Assembly: GCA_949152475.1 (NCBI GenBank)
Contig: OX424562.1
Span: forward strand, 19,840,209 to 19,904,208
Length of the DNA: 64,000 bases
Origin: Terebella lapidaria
Lineage: Eukaryota > Annelida > Polychaeta > Terebellida > Terebellidae
Reading direction: 5' to 3'
This document shows, one piece after another, positions 52,368 through 63,353 of the stretch. The position numbers and the translations under genes were made by a program. Numbering within the stretch: position 1 is the stretch's first letter; the number at the start of each line of letters is the position of its first letter. The notes under the pieces are model-generated. The model worked only from the letters and a program-made list of their open reading frames with translations, was not told the origin of the DNA and did no database searches.

Positions 52368-52480
52368 GCGTTCGCGGAAGAACCGTTCGCGGAAGCAGCG
52401 TTCGCGGAAGTACCGTTCGCGGAAGCACGTTCGCGGAAGCAGCGTTCGCGGAAGAACCGTTCGCGGAAGCAAGCGAAAAA
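52368..52480 (+). repeat. Internal array of TTCGCGGAAG words ahead of the zinc-finger ORF
   Basis: Seven or more close copies of CGTTCGCGGAAG with 2-3 bp spacers, the same word that fills the LTR U3. It ends about 60-70 bp before a second TATA box, copying the LTR layout. Confidence 0.9.
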
Positions 52481-52537
52481 CGTTATTTCGTTCCACGACA
52501 ATGCTTTTTCCCCCAGATCCCTGGTCCGCGCCTTTTC

Positions 52538-52544
52538 TATATAA
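52538..52544 (+). promoter_or_regulatory. Internal TATA box before the zinc-finger ORF
   Basis: TTCTATATAAGCAGG lies 36 bp before the ATG at 52580, right for a start site just ahead of the ORF. A TTTTTCCCCCAG splice-acceptor-like tract at 52505-52516 gives an alternative route to the mRNA by splicing. Confidence 0.55.
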
Positions 52545-52579
52545 GCAGGCCGGCCTACGATTCCGTCATCACTTCAACC

Positions 52580-53677
52580 ATGAACACACCAACTCTGCAG
52601 ATCATTGAGATACCCGCATTTGCAGACGAAGATTTCGGGGACGTTCCAGATTTCGACTTGGCTGACTTTCTGCCCCTTGAAGTCGACAAGATGAGCGACC
52701 CACCTACCAAGATAGACAAGCCTGACCGGAAGCGGGAGCGCTCGAGGAGCCGGGAGCGTCGTGAGGAGCCCCGAGGAGGTCGACGGTCCCCTGCCCGAAA
52801 GTTGTCTACCGAGAGAGGGCGACGCTGGTGCAGCCCCTGCCGGATCCACGTGACGGCATCCAACTTTAGCCGACACGTGGCGACCAAACACACGCAGAAG
52901 GAGGGGCGGCACCTCTGCAAGATGTGCAGCCAGCGATTCGCCCGCCGAGCTGACAGAGACCGGCATGAGACGTCGCATGCCAGCGGCAACACCCTCAAGC
53001 CAGGGCGGAGGAGGACGACGACCGACACGCCCGTGTCCGACCCCCGAGATGGTCCGGCTACTGTGTCTGCCCCTGAGCTGAAGACTGTCAGCTTTGCGGC
53101 CAGCGGGACGACCAGCTCCACGCCGTCAAGCCCCCGGGAGGACGCCCCCAGGTCAGAGGACGCCCCAGACCCCGAGGACGACCCCCCGAATAGCGAAGAG
53201 GAACCGGAGTCTCAGCAGGAGCGGAGAGAGGCGGAATCCCCGGAGGCCCCCACCCCCGAGGACGACGGACCCCCCGTTCCCAGAGACTCGGCCCCTACCT
53301 ACAAGCCCCTAGACCTGAGTTGGTACCTCAAGCCCGTTCCGGAGGAGGAGGACCAACTGCGACCGTATGTGGAGGGCCTGGGCAGAGCGGTCACTGCCGG
53401 AGAGAAGGCCCTGGAGGACCTGGCGTCCACGATAGCCATGGGACGACGCCACCTCACCCAAGCGGAGGCTCGGCTCCAAGCCAAGGAGGAGCGGAGACAG
53501 CTCGAGGCCGAGGTGCTGCAGCTGCGAGGGGAGGCCTCTCAACGAGAGAAGAGCCACCGGAAGGAGCTGCGAGCCCACGTCCGAGAGACCAAGCTGCTCC
53601 GGGAACAGCTCCGAGCATATACAGACACTCGGGACAGGCTGGCGGAGACGTCCGAAAGCGAGGTGGATCGCCAGTGA
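52580..53677 (+). CDS. Accessory zinc-finger protein of the LTR element
   Basis: A 365-residue ORF placed where env sits in other elements. Residues 1-35 are acidic and hydrophobic (PAFADEDFGDVPDFDLADFL), like an activation-type segment. An R/E-rich, RS-like stretch follows at about 45-80. Two C2H2 fingers are visible: C-SP-C…H-VATK-H (about residues 87-107, spacing CX2CX11HX4H) and C-KM-C…H-ETS-H (about 114-134, CX2CX12HX3H). A long Pro/Glu/Asp-rich linker comes next, and the C-terminal ~90 residues (EKALEDLAST to the end) read as a coiled coil. Nuclear DNA or RNA binding and dimerisation are inferred. No transmembrane or envelope feature is present. I know of no standard gypsy gene of this type. 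Confidence 0.8.
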   Translation: MNTPTLQIIEIPAFADEDFGDVPDFDLADFLPLEVDKMSDPPTKIDKPDRKRERSRSRERREEPRGGRRSPARKLSTERGRRWCSPCRIHVTASNFSRHVATKHTQKEGRHLCKMCSQRFARRADRDRHETSHASGNTLKPGRRRTTTDTPVSDPRDGPATVSAPELKTVSFAASGTTSSTPSSPREDAPRSEDAPDPEDDPPNSEEEPESQQERREAESPEAPTPEDDGPPVPRDSAPTYKPLDLSWYLKPVPEEEDQLRPYVEGLGRAVTAGEKALEDLASTIAMGRRHLTQAEARLQAKEERRQLEAEVLQLRGEASQREKSHRKELRAHVRETKLLREQLRAYTDTRDRLAETSESEVDRQ

Positions 53678-53783
53678 AGTGGAGGGAGAGAGCCCTGTAA
53701 ACAACAGACAGGCAGGAAAAGACGAAGAAGGAGGAAGAAGAGAAAAGAAGAGAGAGAAAGGATCAACGGGGACGTTGATCTCC

Positions 53784-53796
53784 AGAAAGGGTGGAG
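53784..53796 (+). other. Polypurine tract of the LTR element
   Basis: AGAAAGGGTGGAG directly before the 3' LTR start, with a wider purine-rich run from about 53718. It would prime plus-strand synthesis in this class of element. Confidence 0.7.
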
Positions 53797-53797
53797 T

Positions 53798-54673
53798 TGT
53801 AACAAAACCATGCAACTGCCGCGCTGAAACGTTCGTTAGGAACGGTCACGTGATCTACAAAGTCCACTTGCGAAGACACCGTTCGCGGAAGAACCGTTCG
53901 CGGAAGCACGATTGCGGAAGCATCATCAGCGGAAGCATCGTTCGCGGAAGAACCGTTCGCGGAAGCACGATTGCGGAAGCATCATCAGCGGAAGCATCAG
54001 TCGCGGAAGCACCGTTCGCGGAAGAGGAGCCTTCGCGGAAGAACCGTTCGCGGACGCAGTCTTCACCACGTGGAGAAGAGTGCGGAAGATACGTTCGCAG
54101 ACGAAGATGCGCGCGCAGCCACCCGGACGGCCGCTCTGAGAGCACTGCAACAGCGACATCGACCGTGGGGAGATCGTCACCGCCACAGCCAAGGGACTCG
54201 ACGAACTCCGTGCGGACGACTCCTTCTTCAGGGCCTTAGAGTCAACTGGGATTAGACCGACTACCTGGAGAAACCATTCGACTAAACGGGACGGGAAACT
54301 TCAACGGGAAGGGACAGAGAGACGCCGCCGGCTAAGAACTCTTTTTAGTTGTGCCCTCGTGCACTATTTATTTTTGAAATGTGATCATACAGTGCTCCAT
54401 GTCTGAACTTCATATCTGTACGTCACGTGGGTGACCAGCCATACAATTGTAAGTTGATTTGATGTATATAAATCTTCAATTTATTTACATCTGAGTTGCT
54501 TCTTGCCTAAGTGAAGCCGGTAAGCTACGGAGTGATGATACACCAGCGTTGGGGAACGCCAGATTAGTGACGGCTCTCGAATCACAACGAGCGGGAGTTA
54601 CATAAAGTCTATACGATCAGAGAAACCAGGTTTTTTGGGCCACACCGAAAACAAGTCATTACCAAACGTCACA
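53798..54673 (+). repeat. 3' LTR, 876 bp, lacking the upstream TATA box
   Basis: Matches the 5' LTR throughout by eye except for one base (TTCGCGG against TTCACGG in the second array word) and loss of 19 bp (TGGCTATATAAGGGAGAGC) after CAGCCACCC. The length difference of 19 equals the single deletion. Confidence 0.93.
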
Positions 54674-54677
54674 CCTG

Positions 54678-55030
54678 TAATTGCAAGTCGGCATTTTTCG
54701 TTTTCGGCAATATCTAGGAAAGTGTGCATCATAGAGTGAAATGGACATTATTCTCGGATTCATCGCCCTAGACAAACATGTCTAAAGGGTATATTATGGA
54801 TGAACTTTTATCTTGACCTCAATTTTTCTTGCCGAGTCGGCATTTTTTTCAGCGATATCTCGGAAACGCTACGTCGTAGAGTGAAACGGACATTATTTTT
54901 GGAGTTGTCGTCATTACACAAACATGTCTGAGGGTATTATGGAATAACGTTGACCTGACCTCAAATTTTTTTTGCTGAGTTGACATTTTTCATTTTCGTC
55001 TATATCTTGCAAACTCTGTGTCATAGAGCC
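54678..55030 (+). repeat. ~136-bp satellite continuing right of the LTR element
   Basis: Two to three units with CATAGAGTGAAATGGACATT (54731), CGTAGAGTGAAACGGACATT (54866) and ACAAACATGTCT words. Units contain TTGACCTTGACC-like words, so half-sites of the TGACCT type occur here too. Confidence 0.8.
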
Positions 55031-56200
55031 CATGGTATACATGTTATAAATTAGTCTTAACACTGAAATGCCTCCAAGTCATCTTTAGGCCTTGACGTCT
55101 AGGGTATAATCTAAGTGGTTTTATTCATATCATGTGTCATAGTAAACAATGACATTGTTAGCCGCATTTTGACAAAATGCTGATGCAAGAATCGTCGGTC
55201 AAAGCGTGGGCAGGAAGCGAGCCCTTTTTGCTGGGTATATCAATATATCATGAAAAGGGTCAGAAGGATCATGATTTGGGAAACCACTGATAACATTACA
55301 TGTAGTTATGATACATGTCTCAATTGAAAACCCATTATCATGAACATATTAGTAGAGTGCATTGCCACTATACAGTGTACTGTACGTGCCTGGTTGAATG
55401 TCTCATACCCGTACATGTACTACACCATGTACGGTATATGTATATGTGCTAATTGGTTTCACATTACAGTAACTATGGAAATGATGAAATTATTATCACT
55501 TACCGGTACTCAGAACTATAGTGATTAATGAGCATTTATTTGTGAATAGGACTGCAAACATTTACATGTACATGTACGCTTAAAAAATAAGAGATGCTCG
55601 AAATGTGTACTAGTATTTAACATATACCGGTATGTTAATTCACAGTTTTATAATGTCAATTACCTGGTACACATGGTACATGTACATTATAGTATGTGTA
55701 TACTACAGTAGTCATGTAAAGTTATATAAACATGATAAATGTAGAATAATGCCCAGCAATGATGCCATATGAACAATGCCAATTTATTAAAGCCAGTTTA
55801 ATAACATTGAATTCAAATGAAAGCTTATAAATCCTGTAGCCTACAAGTATATCAATGTTCAGTGTATGCAAATATAGGCCTAAATGCACATGACTTTACA
55901 TACATTATACAGTAAGGGTATCTGAGTTGTGTGGAACATTCTATTCATACTTGTAATCAACACTTTGTCTGTAATACAAGCCGCCCACAACTGCACTCTT
56001 GTGTTATTCAAAACCCACGCGACATGTAGATTGTGACATTAAAAAAAACAAAAAAGAATGAATAAAATATAGTGCAATAACCCATATAATGGCGATGAAT
56101 TACACATTTTTTATTCATAAACATGAATGTAATGTATGTACATGTGAGCCGACTTGTACATGTAATGTACAGATGTGTACATGTAATTTATTGAACAAGT
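55031..56200. other. Intergenic, nothing recognised
   Basis: AT-rich sequence with many TACATGTACATG palindromic words (for example around 55565 and 55676). No coding or terminal-repeat signal found. Confidence 0.5.
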
Positions 56201-56668
56201 ACAGTACCGATTTCGCAAATCCTCACTAGCCATGCGAATGCTACATGCTAAATGCTAGGCCGTGCGATTACGTGCGACTTGATGCTAGCATCAACTCGCA
56301 TGGTGCGACCAGTGGGTGTGATGCCATTGCATCAGGCGGCCGTCTTAGTTGAACAGGCGAGCATTGTCTTGCACAGATACGCGCATCATTTATTTAAACG
56401 CATTTGCCCATACGATCTACATGATACAGACTGTCTATAAACCACTCGACCATGTGTTTGCAAGCATAAGCGAGCATATAATGGCCTTCACAAAAAAATG
56501 CAAAAAGCGAAATGCTTTTAGTGTGCCACAGTGCCAAGAAGCAATGCTAGCATCGAGCGATGCTCGCATACACAATGCTAGCATCAAATCGCATGATGCT
56601 ACATCAGGCGAAGTTGGGCGAACACATGCTAAATGCCAGGTTACTCGTGCTAGCATTTTGGTACAGTA
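56201..56668. mobile_element. Second copy of the GCTAGC-rich MITE, right end damaged
   Basis: Left end ACAGTACCGATTTCGCAAAT; interior nearly identical to 43305-43791 for long stretches. The right inverted repeat is reduced to TTTTGGTACAGT, missing about 16 bp, while an internal GGTGCGACCAGTGGGTGTGA segment is present only here. Confidence 0.8.
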
Positions 56669-57532
56669 CACATTGTAATGAATTGCGGGTTACGTGTATT
56701 TTAAGTGAGATGGAAATTTCCATGATTTTATTTAGATATTATATATTTCCTCCTCCATTGCATAAAATAAGGAGTAAGACTTTCAAACTGAAAATGAACA
56801 TGAGAAGTATATATAGAACTACATAACGTGGAGAACAAAAATCACACAAGATTTTTAACTCTGGCATACACCTGACTTTTTGTCAATATTCTGAGAATGT
56901 TGCATGTATGGGGATATACATGTACGTGTACACATACATGTACTTCATGACAACACGTCTTAACTCAACGAGCAGCCGACACACATGTAAGCTCGACCAT
57001 TCAGATGCTGATGTCATCTCTTCTCACATGAACATGATCGGACGTGGTTTTACATTTTTATGAATACCATGCAGTTTGTGGTACAGTACTGTCTGGGGGG
57101 GGGGGGGGGGGGGGGCGCATGTTAAGTGCTGATTTAATGACCTGGGCACCTGTGTATTAAAGTTCACACGATTTGACAAAGTTTACGAGAGTTAATCAAT
57201 TCGATGATTGGTCATGTGAGAGCATATAATAATTGTTGTCAAATAAATAGGGTACATGTATGTATTAGTATAGCGTCTATATAGAGATTTGTGAGAGGAC
57301 TGTCAAGAACAATTGTTTAATTTATGACAACTTCAGAGATTTCCATTAATTTTTTTTAGTTTTTTTGTAAATGTACCAGTACATAGTGTCCACATTGAAC
57401 TCATAAACTGTATTACTGTTCTTGGTTACTGGTTTCAGACTTGAGTATGATGTAGAGCTCTGTACCTGCTCTGATTACATGAATTCATTCGAGTCATATA
57501 TATGCACTTGCAGATTATTGGGCACTAGGCTT
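56669..57532. other. Intergenic with a long G-run
   Basis: A run of about 20 G lies at 57095-57115. No genes or element ends were recognised otherwise. Confidence 0.5.
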
Positions 57533-58330
57533 TAGGGACAGCACAAGTAATCGAGTACTCGTCAACGAGTCGAGTTTTAAATTGATAACCGAGTATTCGT
57601 TGAACGAATTTTAACATTTATTTCAGTACATATCATGACATGAACGCTCAAAATCATGACAAAACGTTGAAAAAAGATCGGAATTTGAGTTCTTGTTGAC
57701 ATTGTTTGGAACAAGAACTAGCTACGCCACCTGGCGAATCTCTTATGCTGCCTCTAGACTCTAGCGAGTGCACTGTGAACTAACTCACGTGTGGCAAACA
57801 AGATGTCTGTGCCCGTCTGAGAAGGAATGCAACTTAAAGCTGTTCAGTAATTTAGTGATTATATATCCAGATATTTAATTCTAAACAACTTGGCAATGTA
57901 AGATTTTACATTCTGAATACCCCCACTCATTAATTCAGGAGTCTACTGGCAGCCCCAGTGCAATACAAGGTGAATGAGGTTCCTGTTTGCCACCAGGATC
58001 GCCACCATGTAATTCGGGTATAGATAAACCATAGAAACAGTCTACTGTGCCATATAGTACAAAAACGTAATAATGTTGCATTAAAATTTTGTCATGTTTG
58101 TTTTTGCATAATGCAGACAATGGACATGACGTTTTTGGACTTTTTAGGCATGATAGACTGTTCCAGAGCCCCAAAAGCACGTGGTATCAGCAGGTACCCC
58201 ATTGACGATCTATTCAAAAAATTTTGCCAGTGCAATCTACAGTTGGTACTTTTCTACGAGTACTCGGTTACGAGTCGAGTCACAGCACCCGAGTACTCGA
58301 GTTACGAAATCTGTACTTGTGCTGACCCTA
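57533..58330. mobile_element. MITE with CGAGTACTCG palindromes, hAT-like
   Basis: Left end TAGGGACAGCACAAGTAATC and right end, reverse-complemented, TAGGGTCAGCACAAGTACAG. Subterminal ACTCGTAACCGAGTACTCG-type palindromes occur at both ends. Such ends are common in hAT-type MITEs. I could not find an 8-bp target duplication, so the class is tentative. Confidence 0.65.
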
Positions 58331-59770
58331 GCCTAATTAACATATCGTCGTGAATAAACTTCATGAATAGTAAACCAATTGATAAACGTTCCCATCGAAT
58401 CAAACCTGTTGTTGGTGTGCCGCCCAGACAAGCTTTAAGGCAATGCATCACAAAAATTTCCTATCCCGAATTAAATCCTCGTTTGCTTGTAAAATAATCC
58501 CACGCATAATGTAGTGTCAATTTCATGGGCCTAATCGTTTATCCTCGTTGCTAGTGTAAATTCCTGCTGAGTCAGATTAAACGTTATGATAACAATATGT
58601 GGCGTGATGATCACAAATAGATCTATATTCGCTGTTAGATCTAACAGGTAAACCATTTCTGTGGTAACATAAACTACAAAAAAAGAAGCACAAATTTCCA
58701 AATATGTCAGGGACAATAAAGCAAGGTTTCTACCTGTTAACTCGGGCGTGAAACGACTTCACTTTTTTCCTTATGGCGTTTCCAACTTTTTGACAGCTCT
58801 TTGTTGATATTTTTTCATCAGCTGATGGATTGACAACACGCAGTGAAAATTCCAAGGTCGCTTATTGGTTCATTTTCAAATACAGGTAAAAGTAATATAT
58901 TTCTGTTTTTAGGGCGATATCATGTTGAATATTTATTTGACTTAGATTAGAAATAATTACTGTCGTATGGAAGGCAAAATAGAGCAATTTATCAATATTA
59001 ATGATTTTATTTATAATGTCGAACACGAGTATAAATTTATATACTTTGTCATAACGGCTCCAACGCACCACGAGTATCACTTTCTTATCGCGCCAAAGTC
59101 ACTCGCAAGTGCGATAACATGTCAGTAGATGGCGCTAAGATACTACTGCGACATTATAGTTCTAGCATTTATATGTGAGTACTGAATATAATTTGCATTA
59201 TGAAAATAGATATCATCATGCAGATTGTCCCCGTACATGTGAATAGGACTATCCATTTCCTACAACACTACACTTGTCGATAAGAATGCGTTTCAATCTG
59301 TAATCACGCCAATGACTCCAGCCGCATAACATTTTGCTTCTGAACAACGTGACAAATGTCACGATCACTCCACTACATGTGCATACTGGATCAAGAATTA
59401 ATGAATTACATATGTGCTGTATGCTTTGGTTAATAAAATTACGCTGATTTGTCGTTACATGTTTTGATTTCAGCTGTTATTGATGGCCTACAAGATATCC
59501 GTTATTAAATGATTTGTCAGAACAATTTTACATCCTAACTGCACAAGAGGTTCTTTTATTCTTAACGATACAAAACGGTATTGTATAAATACAGTTCGAC
59601 TTGAAATGTACCATTCAACACGCAGAACAACTTGAAGTGGTGCCTTCAAGCTCCTAGGTGGTCAAGCTTTAGCACCAGAACTCGAATTGGTCACCATCTA
59701 GATGCCAGGCACATATCAAATACACACCACACACCACTACTACCAATGTACATGTCCACCTCCTTAAGCC
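58331..59770. other. Intergenic, nothing recognised
   Basis: No coding region, array or inverted ends seen. Frames here are short and stop-rich. Confidence 0.5.
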
Positions 59771-60275
59771 TGGTTTACACGATCAAACTATTTCAAACTT
59801 CTACTTTAAATTACATCAAACATTGGAGTTTGACGCCAAGTTTGATCGTGTAAACCGAGACTTCAAACTACGTCAAACTGCTTCAAACTACTTCAAACTC
59901 CACCACAAAATTTGATCAAACTCAGTCAAACTATTCAAGCTAGTGTCCATATTCAATTTAAGAAAAGCATAATTTTCACTTTGAAGCTCATGACATGGAA
60001 GTATATAACATAGCCGTTCAGCTTTAATGAAACTTTCAACGAAGGAACATCAGAAATCAACTTCAAATGAAAATTTCGATGGAGTTTGAAGGAGTTTGAA
60101 GTGAGAAGTTTGACCGTGTAAACCAGAGTTTGGTAGAGTTTGATGTAGTTTGAAGTAGTTTGACGTGACGAGTTTGATCGTGTAAACACCCACCATCAAA
60201 CTATTTCAAACTCACTTTTAGGGTGTTTGAAGTAGTTTGAAGTAGAAAGTTTGAAGTAGTTTGATCGTGTAAACC
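59771..60275. mobile_element. Foldback MITE made of TTCAAACTAC repeats
   Basis: Inverted ends TGGTTTACACGATCAAACTA and, on the right, GATCGTGTAAACCA. The left half repeats CTTCAAACTAC and the right half its inverse, GTAGTTTGAAG, about every 10-12 bp, so the whole folds back. GCC flanks both sides (possible 3-bp target duplication). Confidence 0.82.
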
Positions 60276-60814
60276 AGCCATTACGGCGATATATGGAAGT
60301 TCATGGAGTTCCTGAAGGTTTCCTGACTTTGTATACTAGATTTGGAGATTGGATACCGGATTCAGTTCTGATCACTTGGAATACTTTATACTTGGTATCG
60401 GCTCCATTTTTTTTTTTTTCTTTTTTTTTTTGGGGGGGGGGGGGGGGTAGTCTTCCCAAGTCATGTATACGGACGTAAATTATTGAGCTTAGACTGAGCT
60501 GTGGAACATACAATAAAGATAAAATTAAAGGTTGAGGTTAACCTACGTTGGCCCCTCGAACCCCCTGACTGGAAGGCTTCTGTCGCTCGCATTCTGGTAA
60601 CTTGTTTGGCACTCCACCCCCTAAATATGAGCTGACTGTCGAACAGTTGATCGAACTTGAGAGCCACAGTATTACCCCCGCTGCGTGGACACAAATATTT
60701 CCTGAAAGATCCATGAAAGCTTTGACTATACTGAGTGGCACCTCAAAACATACATGACCATGAACACCAAAGGAAACAGAAATATTGGAAATTGAGCAGC
60801 AAGTTGACTATTTT
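60276..60814. other. Intergenic with T/G homopolymer runs
   Basis: A T-rich run followed by about 15 G lies at 60406-60448. No gene recognised. Confidence 0.5.
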
Positions 60815-62764
60815 TAGGTTACCAGACCTTTGGTCCGATAACCTATTGCCGTGGCGTTGCGTCCGTCGTCCGTCGTCTGTCCGTCATCTGTTCACATTTT
60901 TATCTTTAAAGTTTACGGTCAAATCTTTTTGAAATTTTGCAAAGAAATACCTAAAAATATTTCCAGGAAAGGCCTTTTTTAGTTTCTTGATTTTCGCTTT
61001 TTTTTTCAAAATGGCGTCCGTTTTTGACGAAAAATGTCTGATTTTGGACTTTGGCGGCCATTTTCTCAAAAACTGTTCAGTAACTTTCTTTATTTTTGAT
61101 ACATAACACTTCTCACATGTACTCATGTGATGTGTAGAGGTTTCATTGCGCTTGAATGGCTCGATGTGGGCCATTTTGGCCCAAACTTGGCCCAAATAGG
61201 ACTTTCCCATGTTAAATTCTCCTATGCTTTATAATGGGACACATTATTGCTAATATCTCTAACAAATCACCCGCCGCGATCTTTGGGCAAAATCGCCACA
61301 ATCGTTTTATTTGGTCTGATAACCTGTTGCAATCGTCCTACCGGCGTCAGTCCGTCCATATTTTTATCTTTAAAGTTTACAGTCGAATCTTTCTGAAATT
61401 TTGTACGAAAATACCTAAAATATTTCCACGAAAGTTCTTTTTTAGTTTTCTGAATCTCGCATGGTTTTTTTTACAAATGGTGGCCATTTTCGATGAAAAC
61501 TGTTTCTGTTCAGTAACTTTTTTTATGCATAATTAACACTCCTCGTGTGTACCCCTATGATGTGTATAAGTCTCCTTGCCCTTGAATTGTTTGATATGGG
61601 CTATTTTGGCCCAAATGGGACTTTCCCATGTTAAGTTTTCCTATTTACAATGGGTCACATTATTGCTAATATCTAACTTAATATTGATGTTAGAGATTAG
61701 CAATCGATATTGGACATATAGGAAATGATATATGCTGAATATTCTCGTGACCATGAACTTGACGTTTGACCTCATTTTCAAGGTCAGGGCACAAAATGGC
61801 TAATATCTGGCTTATTATCGACTTTATACCTCAGGAATCAATTGTGCACATATACGGAATGATGAATGCTGAATATTACGAAGACCTTGAATTTGACCTT
61901 TGACCTCATTTTCAAGGTCAGGGCACAAAATGGCTAATAGCTCGGTTATTATCGACTTTACACCTCATGAATCAATTGTGCACGTATAGGAAATGATATA
62001 TGCTGAACATTGTCATAACCTTGAACTTGACCTCATTTTCAAGAGCAGAGAACAAAATGGTTACTCTTCCCGTTTATTATCGACTTTACAGCTTTTGAAT
62101 CATGAGACATATAGGGAATGATATATGCTGAATATTGTCGTGACCTTGAATTTGACCTTTGACCTCATTTTCAAAGTCAGAGCACAACATGCCTAAAATC
62201 TCGTTTATACTCGACTTTACAGCGTACAAATCAATTGGGGACATATAGGAAGTGATATATGTTGAATATTGTCATGACCTTGAACTTAACCTTTGACCTC
62301 ATTTTCAAGGTCAGAGCATAAAATGGCTAATATCTCGCTTATTATCGACTTTGCAGCTTGGGAATCAATAGTGAACATTTGGGAAACGATATATGCTGAA
62401 TGTTGTCATGACCTTGAATTTGACCTTTGACCTCACTTTCAAGGTCAGAGCACAAAATGGCTAATATCTTGCTTATTATCAACTTTAAGGCTTAGAAATC
62501 AATTGTTGACATATAGGAAGTGGTATATGCTGAATATTCTCATGACCAAGGTATTCCAAAGTCAGACCACAAAATGGTTAATATCTTGCTCATTTTCGAT
62601 TTTGCAGCTTAGAAATCAATTGTGGACACGAAATGATATATGCTGAATATTCTTGTGACCTTGAATTTGACCTTTGACCTTATTTTCAGGGTCACGGGAC
62701 AAAATGACTAATATCTAAGATGTAAAACATTGTCTGGTAACCTTTCTTAGCCCTTGGCCTAATT
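60815..62764 (-). repeat. Hairpin-ended repeat, inverted copy with both ends
   Basis: Reads as the reverse complement of the other copies: TTAGGTTACCAGACC and the mirrored CGTCCGTCGTCCG run at the left, two successive conserved blocks (about 60830-61260 and 61280-61680), then about eight 135-bp units (61690-62740), and GGTAACCTTTCTTAGCCC plus TTGGCCTAA at the right. The second block lacks its own terminal arm and has GATAACCTGTTGCAATCG instead. Confidence 0.85.
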
Positions 62765-62810
62765 TTTGTCATTTTCACAAAGTGTTTGATGTTCTACTGC
62801 GGTGTCTAGA

Positions 62811-63353
62811 GGCTAGTTCACACGATCAAACTACTTCAAGCTCCTAAGATGAATTTGATGTAGTTTAATGGTGGGTGTTTACACGATCAAACTCGCCACG
62901 TCAAACTGCATCAAACTCTTCCAAACTTCGGTTTTAATGTACATGATCAAACTCGTCACGTCAAACTACTTCAAACTACATCACTCTTTCAAACTTCGGT
63001 TTACACGGTCAAACTCTCACTTCAAACTCCGTCAAACTACTCCAAACTCAATCAAACTACATCAAATTTATCATTTGACGTCAATTTCAGATGCTCTTTT
63101 GTTGAAAGTTGCATTGAAACTGAACATCTGTGTTATAAACTTCAATGTCACGATTTTCAAAGTGAAAATCATGCTTTTCCTAAATGGATATGGACACCAG
63201 CTCGAATCTCCCGAATGAGTTTGATGAAACTTTGTGGTGAAGTTTGAGGTATTTTGAAGCAGCTTGACGTAGTTTGAAGTCTCCGTTCACATGATCACAC
63301 TTTTGATCACAGTTTGAAGCAAAAGTTTGAAGTAGTTTGATGGTGTAAACCGA
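62811..63353. mobile_element. Second foldback MITE made of TTCAAACTAC repeats
   Basis: Begins GTTCACACGATCAAACTACT and ends AGTAGTTTGATGGTGTAAACC. Same repeated interior as 59771-60275, with an internal copy of GTTTACACGATCAAACTCG near 62877. Confidence 0.8.

Larger units (their letters stand above)
46499..54677 (+). mobile_element. Ty3/gypsy-type LTR retrotransposon, internally deleted, with an extra zinc-finger ORF
   Basis: Flanked by the 4-bp target duplication CCTG (46499-46502 and 54674-54677). It has two LTRs starting TGTAAC and ending GTCACA (895 and 876 bp), a primer-binding site directly after the 5' LTR (TGG at 47401) and a purine tract (53784-53796) before the 3' LTR. The order is Gag with a CCHC knuckle, retropepsin, a stub of reverse transcriptase, a fragment resembling the start of RNase H, a fragment resembling the integrase linker, and then an unrelated ORF with two C2H2 fingers. 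The polymerase and integrase cores are absent, so the element would depend on enzymes supplied by relatives. The LTRs appear to differ by one substitution and one 19-bp deletion, so insertion was recent. Confidence 0.9.
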
